Assembly (NCBI GenBank): GCA_022747635.1
Contig: JAKTNV010000004.1
Span: 86,541,052-86,605,051, forward strand
Length of the DNA stretch: 64,000 nt
DNA from: Hetaerina americana
Lineage: Eukaryota; Arthropoda; Insecta; Odonata; Calopterygidae
Direction: 5' to 3'
The position numbers and the translations under genes are program-made. A model generated the notes under the pieces. It was not told the origin of the DNA, did not search any database, and saw only the letters and a list, made by a program, of their open reading frames with translations. Below, piece by piece: positions 57,701 to 64,000 of this stretch. Each line of letters begins with the position of its first letter. The first letter of the stretch is position 1.

Positions 57701-58124
57701 TATAAACAAATGGCAATGTTAACATTTATTTTTATACGTAATGAAATTTAGCATCGTCGTGAACATTCTACAACCGAGTTGAATATCATTTTACATAGTC
57801 CTAGTCCTTTTAAAAATCAATTTCTGGGGTAGTTACTATTCTGTAATTTATCAAAAAAGAGTTTAGTGTTCGCTTCTTATAAAACACTGGGTGGAAATTT
57901 TAATACCGACTAAACTTCTACGAGACCGATAATGCATTTCAATTTCGTTAGCAAGATTGAAAAATTCATGAAAGTGCAAAAAGAGTACCAATTAATTTTT
58001 GGCCGTCTAAGGTTTAAAGTTAAGTTGTGGATGTGCACTGACTGAACACGCCTGCACTGCTCGGTACTGCCTAAAAAGAGAACGTGGCAATCAACCTACA
58101 TTAAAGTAATCTGAAATTCTGCAC
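54791..58124. other. Unannotated AT-rich DNA
   Basis: No gene, RNA or repeat is recognised in this 3.3-kb stretch. A 144-codon plus-strand frame (56308-56742) overlaps other frames and shows no domain. It is the longest non-repeat, non-simple frame in the window and remains unassigned. Confidence 0.4.
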
Positions 58125-58925
58125 TCATACACCCTTCCTTCATTTCGTCCCACATGCCTTCCCTATTTCAACCCCTTCCTCGCTTGCCCCTACGTCCTTT
58201 CCTCCATCACATTCTTCAACTTCCCTAGGTTGGTCAAATTGCTCTGCATACTCCTTTCCTGCCTCCTTCGGATTCCTCCGAACGATTCTCTCTCTCTCCT
58301 TTCCCATCATGATTAGCACTTCCTCATTTGTTATCATTTCCGCTCATTTTACTCCTTCCATCCGTTCCCATATCCAATTCTCAAAAGACTCGTATCTTCG
58401 CGTATCATCTTACTTCAGAGACCAAGTTTCCGACCAATACAAAGCCTGATTGTACTTTATGGTCCTTTCCATTATTGATCTCATTACTGCTTGGGATTCA
58501 ACCAATCTCTCCCCTTCCTGATCCAATACAGAAGACTCCCCAAAGAATCATTATCCCTTCCCTCCATCCTTTTATTGATGGTCCTAAGTGCCCCTTTAAT
58601 TGTGTGCGAAATCAAACTTATTGCCCTGCATTCCTCACAAACGGTTGCCTTTCACTTTTTTAGGATGGGAATGAACACTGACAGAACGAAATCTTCCGCC
58701 AAATTTCTCTCTCATAAATGCTACCAATTAGTCCATAAAAACACTTCCTCCGACAATTACGGAAACCCTTAATTAGTTCCGCCGAAATGTTATCTATTCC
58801 CACGGCCTCATTTGATTTCAATCCCGTTAATGGCCTTTCTATCTCGCATTTAGGTATGTCTAGTCCTAAGCTATACCCGTCTGCATATTATTCTTTAGCA
58901 ATGTTTAAACTTGCTCGCCTAATAT
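58125..58925 (-). pseudogene. Old RTE copy 3, RT and C-terminal part
   Basis: In minus-strand order this matches copy 2 from the C-terminus (CCTTCGGATTCCTCC, CACTTCCTCATTTGTT on the plus strand) to the RT fingers (TGTTATCTATTCCCACGGCC, matching the GVDNIP block). The central RT, including motifs A to C, is deleted near 58480. Frames are broken throughout. Confidence 0.8.
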
Positions 58926-59109
58926 CTTTAACATGCCACCCTCAACGCGAGGGAAAAATTAGTGCTACTCAATTGTATGATGCACTTTCACTAACCTCGT
59001 GTGTTTTGTTGTCAAAATCCTTCCCGCATCACCGCATTAGAGTGCCATTAGATAATGCAGAGCTCCTTACAATATTGCTTGATCTGCTTTGTTTGTATTT
59101 AAAAGTCCC

Positions 59110-59515
59110 CTCCATACCTCGTGTCTCTCTGTGGGGGGACCCTCCCGCTACCTACAGCGTTGGGTCACATTCCGTACCTGTGTCCTAAGGGGAAGAGACC
59201 GTTATATGTTTCATGTTCATGCGGTAGTGGAATTTCGCCTTCTTACTTGTCAAATTCTAGCTTGCACGTTATTGGATATATTTTTTACTACATCCCAAGT
59301 TGCAATTATTTGCTGGTTGATAGTATATGCATTTGCATGCGTGTAAGTTGAAAGGATGTTTGCATGAATGTAGTCTACGCCACTGTGGTAATAGGTTTGC
59401 ATGTAAGGGTTGATTTTGCATGTGGTTTTGTTCCCTTTTACGGGTGGTAACCCAACACCCCCATCACACGCCCTTGCGGCGGCTTGCAGAGTATTATTCA
59501 GATGTAGAGGTAGAT
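59110..59515 (+). repeat. Dispersed repeat family C3, inserted in RTE copy 3
   Basis: It matches 45560-45985 from GCTACCTACAGCGTTGGGTC to the hairpin and GTAGAGGTAG tail at about 59515. DNA from about 58926 to 59110 may be the 5' part of the same insertion, as the RTE sequence stops at 58925. The surrounding RTE resumes at about 59745. Confidence 0.75.
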
Positions 59516-59744
59516 CTTCTATGCATTATTTCCATTTCTCTTGATCTTTTCTGTTTCACTAGGTGATTTTCCCGCCATATCTGTAATAGTATGCCGGGAT
59601 TCCCCCCTCTTAATTCCTGTTAGACCTACCCTTTTTGTGTTCTTCACACCCATTTCAACAGTTTTAGATGTTTGTTTAGGATGGTTATCGTATGCATGCA
59701 TGCACTTGTATACACATATATACGTACAATAATATTAGCATATC

Positions 59745-60810
59745 CAATCCCCTTCCTTTATTAACTCTCCATGTCCTCGCACTATGCTCTCCATCGCGCT
59801 TCTTCCTCCGTAATAGTTTCCCACATCATTTTATTATATTCTCCGTGATATTCCTTCGAACTAAATATTCTCATAGATTCGCATGTGACATTCAATATGA
59901 TGACTCTTTGATATGTCCTCATTTTCCATCCACCTTAAATGCCTCCCCGTCTTCATTCAACATTTTTTCTACAGACCCATGGCACTCCTTTCTTTTCATT
60001 CCGGTTAATGATCCTACATTCCATTTCCCCTCCGGTCTTCACTGTTTTATTCTCTTGAATCAGATGAATCGCTTATTTAGTACAATATTATCTGAATCTA
60101 ACTTATCTATACTGTCTCAATCCGTATCAGCACCTGGGAAACTGTGCAAATACATTAAGCCGTTCGTAAGTCTCTATCTAATTATAATATATTCTAACTG
60201 ATATCTCTCTGAATTCCCGAATGTTTTCCGCGTACATTTGCGTCTACGGTAGAGTTTAACCTAGGTGATTGTGTTAATCAAATCCTATATCATTCAGAAC
60301 TCTATTGCCTTCTCTCCGTGGTCATTCCTTATTCCTAAACCGTGGTCCACCACCTCAATACCATATCTTCCTTTGCCCATCGTCACATTCAAATCCCCCA
60401 TCACTATCAAATGTATCGCTGAAGAAACACACCCTATTATATCCTTTGACTGATCGTCTACTCTGTCGGCCTCTTCCTAAACAATACTCATCAAGTTCGT
60501 TGGTTCTGCTTTTACATCTGTTAATAATATTCTCTTAGTCGCTTGCTCTATATTTATCTACCTTTTTGTTTAATAATATTGCTATCCCTCGCTGGCTCTC
60601 TTCCCTTCCGCTGTATATTACTCTATAATCATCAATCCACGCGAATAATCCCCGCTATCCTTTGATCTCACCTCACATAGCGCTAAAGCGTCTATATTTC
60701 TTCTCTCCGTCTCTCAACTTTTATTTTCTAATTTTCCTATCATTAACATATTTCTATCATTCCAAGTCCCTATTCAAGATAGTTCAGTCCTCTTCGTCGT
60801 TGCTGTCTGT
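59745..60810 (-). pseudogene. Old RTE copy 3, endonuclease and linker part
   Basis: Plus-strand landmarks follow copy 2: CTCCATGTCCTCGCACT, TCAGCACCTGGGAAACTGTG, TCCCCCATCACTATCAAATG and TCGCTGGCTCTCTTCCC. They cover the linker, the endonuclease SDH region, the GDWN region and the N-terminus. Frames are broken throughout. The 5' end meets a TA tract at 60825. Confidence 0.8.
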
Positions 60811-60824
60811 CTCTCTCCCCCTCT

Positions 60825-60864
60825 GTATATATATAATATATATATATATAATATATATATATAT

Positions 60865-60915
<51 letters not shown>
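60825..60915. repeat. TA-rich microsatellite
   Basis: TA runs with AATA interruptions lie between RTE copy 3 and the R2/SINE-B unit. Confidence 0.9.
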
Positions 60916-60917
<2 letters not shown>

Positions 60918-60918
<1 letters not shown>

Positions 60919-61165
60919 GTTACCACAAGTGGACAGAGGCAAAAACACCGAAACACAAACAAAAAAAGAAAGGAAACTCACTAGGTTTCGAATTTTCGGT
61001 GGCCCACGCCACTTTTCTCAAGGAAGAGAAGGACAAAACACAGTTCATATAAAATACAAACACAGGATAGGTGAGGAAGGCGGAATCGAGTAAATCATAA
61101 GTGCAAAAATATTTCCTTGACCGGTTCTTGACCCAGGGATCTTTCGACTTGCCGGGGTCCCTTTC
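60918..61165 (-). repeat. SINE-B with hammerhead-like body (R2)
   Basis: Read on the minus strand, a decayed tRNA-like head (CCCGGCAAGTCGAAAGATCC, then GGTCAAGAACCGGTCAAGG) is followed by AAATATTTTTGCACTTATGA, matching the SINE at 16296-16440. Further on, TTGAGAA leads to a stem GTGGC/GCCAC (61012-60999) and GAAAATTC, matching R1 at 18067-18098. The end is rich in TGTGTTTCGG and GTCCACTTGTGG and meets the TA tract. This copy links the SINE head to the R repeats. Confidence 0.7.
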
Positions 61166-61836
61166 CCTTACGAGCGGGTTTTTTTTAGCCTGAATGAAAC
61201 TTCAAATACATAAACATAAAAGGGACTGACTCATCTTAAAATCAGCATGTGCGCAAAAAAAGAATATTACAAAAATGGATGGATATCTTATAAAATCGAT
61301 GATTTTAAGTGGAGGGTTTCGATTATAAAGTAAACTGTTCGGTACTAACCTACTACAATTCAAGAACATCAATGGCACATAATGGCGGTGATCCATTTGG
61401 TAATATTAAATCATGAGTCAGTGATAATCCGTAAGGAAATTCGCGAAGGTGCAAATAAAAAACGAATTTGATATACTGCATATAGTCCAATCGCTCCAAG
61501 GGTGCTTGAAGTAGGAAGTCTTTGAGTGAGGAGGATTTAATTGGCCTATCATTACTGCTACCACGCGGAAGAAGCGGCGGTAGGATGAATGTGCTGAGGC
61601 GATTAGCTGCGGTCGTCTTAAGTCGAGGGGCAGGGAAGAATTTATGGGTCGAGTGGTGGAAGAAAGAGAGATAGAAGCTCAACCTCCACATACATACACA
61701 ACCTCCAACCGTGTCTATTCAAGAAAGGTCCCAAAGAGAACATAATTTATCGCCACATCCAAATGATAGATTACTTCAATTGAAATGGTGACGGCATTGA
61801 ATCCAAGCATTTATTCGGATAAAATGGTAAAAAGCC
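61166..61836. other. Unannotated DNA
   Basis: A 112-codon minus-strand frame (61353-61691) has no recognised domain. Nothing else is seen. Confidence 0.4.
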
Positions 61837-61915
61837 CGCCGTCGTCCCTTTTCGAACCGGGGAACCTCGACTCAGGACGCTAATAGATTACCCGACCCAC
61901 TGAGCAAATCCACAG
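61837..61915 (-). repeat. tRNA-like sequence, probably SINE-derived
   Basis: On the minus strand GCTCAGTGGGTCGGGTAATC resembles an A-box/D-arm, and CCGGTTCGAAAAGGG resembles a T-arm with an altered box B. A full acceptor stem cannot be drawn. Confidence 0.45.
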
Positions 61916-62829
61916 CAAGTGAGCAATTGACTATTACAGATGTTGTTAGACAATATTTTTCAGGTCTTGAACCTAATCATTCAACGCGTTCTCAAACATG
62001 CAAATCTAACTCTATTGGTTATATGGAAGAGGTCACTACAATTGAGATGTCTTTTAAGTGCTGATGTCATTTCGTTTCCTTCAATTGAGGAGAGCGGTTC
62101 ATGGGGCGAAATTGGCTCGGGACACTTGTATAATCAATTATTATTATTTACCCAGTTTATATTCTCAAAGTGATGGACGAATGAAATAGGAGCGGTATAA
62201 AATTAAAACTCCACAAATACATCTGAATGCATGTATATGGAACCTATATGTTCCTAAAGGGGTGACACTCGGTAGCTCGTTCTAATTTTTTCGTACAACC
62301 TTTGTTTCTGACAGTTCGCAGTCTCTTTTACTCCATCAACCTTTCCACCAGAAAACTAGAGACTGGAGGAATGGGACGCGGGAATTTTTTGCAACTCTCA
62401 AATTACTGATACGCTTGTTGAAGTAGTTGAGCTTCATGAACATTGACATTGCAAATATGAGTGTGAAGAGGAATCAGGAAGCGTGAAAAAAATTAACAGT
62501 CCTTTCAAAGGATTTAGCGCAGAAGCTTTAAACTAACGGGAAATAAGTCTGTCGAGGGCGAGGGTAGCGTATCAATGTTAGAAATCAAAAAGTTGATAGT
62601 TTTATCCTCGAGGGCTACGTGACTTTTAATACTTCCAAGAAAATAAATATTAATAAAATATCTCAATTGAAGGGAATCAGAAGCAAAAGCTTTGCAAGTA
62701 TGTTATAGCTTGGTAAAAGGAAATAATTCGTTGTTCTTAACATTTTTTTCATTGATTCAGCGACACGAAGTTATTTTTCAAAGTTAACCTTGAAAGTTAC
62801 GCTTGGGGAAATCGCTTGGAATCAATAAC
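61916..62829. other. Unannotated AT-rich DNA
   Basis: Nothing recognised. Confidence 0.4.
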
Positions 62830-63012
62830 GCGAGGTAATGTCCTCCTCTGCCAACCCAAAGGTAGCGGGTTCAATTCCCGCCTAGGTGGTTTTTTCTCCA
62901 CCCAGGACTAGTATGTAATTGTTATATTAATGTTGGAAGTTCGATGTAAAAGTCGAAGTGCTGTTTTCTGGCTGATGCAAAATAAATAAATAAATAAATA
63001 AATAAATAAATT
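62830..63012 (+). repeat. tRNA-derived SINE, family C
   Basis: TAATGTCCTCCTCTGCCAAC is followed by box B GGGTTCAATTCCCGCC, TTTTCTCCACCCAGGACTAG, GATGTAAAAGTCG and an (AAAT)n tail (62982-63012). It matches the minus-strand copy at 20661-20815 in order. Confidence 0.8.
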
Positions 63013-63019
63013 CAGCTCC

Positions 63020-63215
63020 ACCTACATTCTACCAACCTTAATGCAATCCAAGATACAAAATATTCTCCTCCCTCAAAGCTGTTTTCCCAGAATTATCTCC
63101 TATTTACCGCTGTCAGCATCCCCTTAACTCTCAGTATCTCCAGCATCCTTTTACCCAGCCTTCTTAGAATTTCTCCCAACAGCCGTCTCTTTTCCCATGG
63201 CATGCCTAAAAGTTC
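63020..63215 (-). pseudogene. RTE-like C-terminal fragment
   Basis: The minus-strand translation includes a LLGEILRRLGKRMLEILRVK-like stretch and GMLTAV, in the order of the LLGAILWRQEKW and SGMLKTV blocks of copy 1. Frames are broken. Confidence 0.5.
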
Positions 63216-64000
63216 ATAGTTGATTTTTTGTTTATTTCATTTATTTTTCCTCCAATTTTAACATTATGTATTAAATTTAAATATAATGAATCTAATCAAA
63301 TAAATAAGCATTTCTGCAAACGATAAAATTATTAATTTGAATAATTAGAATCTTTTTGAGAGTGAAAGTTCTTCTTAGGCTTTCATCCCTCTCTGCAATA
63401 TTGTATTTACTTTTTTAATTTATCTGAAAATCGCAAAATTCATTTGGTTGGTCTTGACTTTGATTCTATTCAACTAATAAACCCATAACGTTATGTTATT
63501 TTTTACGCATCAAATAATTAATTCTAAAACATTTGTCTATTTTCTATACCTACATTATTAATTCGCTCGGTAAATATATCAAAGAATAAATCTTGTGTGA
63601 TAACTGCCTGAACGCTTCACTGAGGAAATTTTGTGCGCATAAAAATAATTCGATAACAGCAAAACAGGCAGATTACCAAAGAATGAAATCACTGCAGCCC
63701 CATGCCCATATTGAATAAAGCGGGTACAATATACGGAAGATTACAAAGGGTTGAGCGAAAATAAGAAGAACTCATCCTGTGGATTCCAAACAACATGTTC
63801 CGCGGAAATAAAAAAAATAATAATGAAATGGACTGAAAAATTTCTAACTCATCTCGAATACAAAACTAACAAATATTTGGCAAATGTGTTTTTTTAAATA
63901 ATCCACTCGAGCAGTTTTTTAAGCGCCTCCCCCTGTTTCCTATACTAACCCTCTCCCCGAGCACGCTCACCCATGGCTCGACCAGCCCCTGGCACCACCC
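63216..64000. other. Unannotated AT-rich DNA
   Basis: Nothing recognised up to the end of the window; the last 80 bases become C-rich. Confidence 0.4.

Overview
This looks like a piece of a large, AT-rich, transposon-filled animal genome, most probably an arthropod and likely an insect. The evidence is RTE-type LINEs, several lineages of mariner/Tc1 elements, a Penelope-like retroelement, several tRNA-derived SINE families and very long (TA)n microsatellites. I found no convincing host protein-coding gene and no canonical tRNA, rRNA or CRISPR array. Species cannot be named from this sequence alone.

Layout. 1-1360 is unannotated AT-rich DNA. 1374-4755 is a complete RTE-type retrotransposon (endonuclease + reverse transcriptase) bounded by a 13-bp target-site duplication. 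7362-8114 is a mariner that lost its catalytic domain but keeps perfect 30-bp terminal repeats and an open frame for the DNA-binding domain. 8355-11960 holds LINE fragments and one arm of a dispersed unclassified repeat, whose second copy lies inverted at 46787-47378. 13180-13930 is GC-rich low-complexity DNA. 15040-19605 is a transposon cluster: two decayed mariner-like elements, a SINE, a perfect 114-bp inverted repeat carrying a tRNA-like sequence, a mariner tail and one apparently intact mariner (18274-19605, 357-aa DD34D transposase).

20075-20905 is a decayed LINE with a SINE nested in it. 28191-31430 is a second, nearly intact RTE copy on the minus strand, with a mariner N-terminal fragment beside it. 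35425-36587 is a decayed Penelope-like element with a decayed mariner inserted near its end. 38900-42540 and 49140-52040 are (TA)n-rich zones with short stem-loop repeats that resemble decayed hammerhead-ribozyme cores. 58125-60810 is a third, very old RTE copy split by another repeat. 60918-61165 is a SINE that carries one of the hammerhead-like motifs.

How the parts relate. The autonomous coding capacity is transposon machinery only: RTE endonuclease/RT for target-primed insertion, mariner transposases for cut-and-paste, and a dead Penelope RT/GIY-YIG frame. Several SINEs and LINEs end in similar small hairpins, which fits SINEs borrowing LINE machinery. Many element ends lie in or beside (TA)n tracts.

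Most notable items: two RTE copies share an identical in-frame TAA directly followed by ATG inside the RT core; the perfect tRNA-like palindrome; the mariner-derived stand-alone DNA-binding ORF; and the family of hammerhead-like stem-loops at (TA)n tracts.
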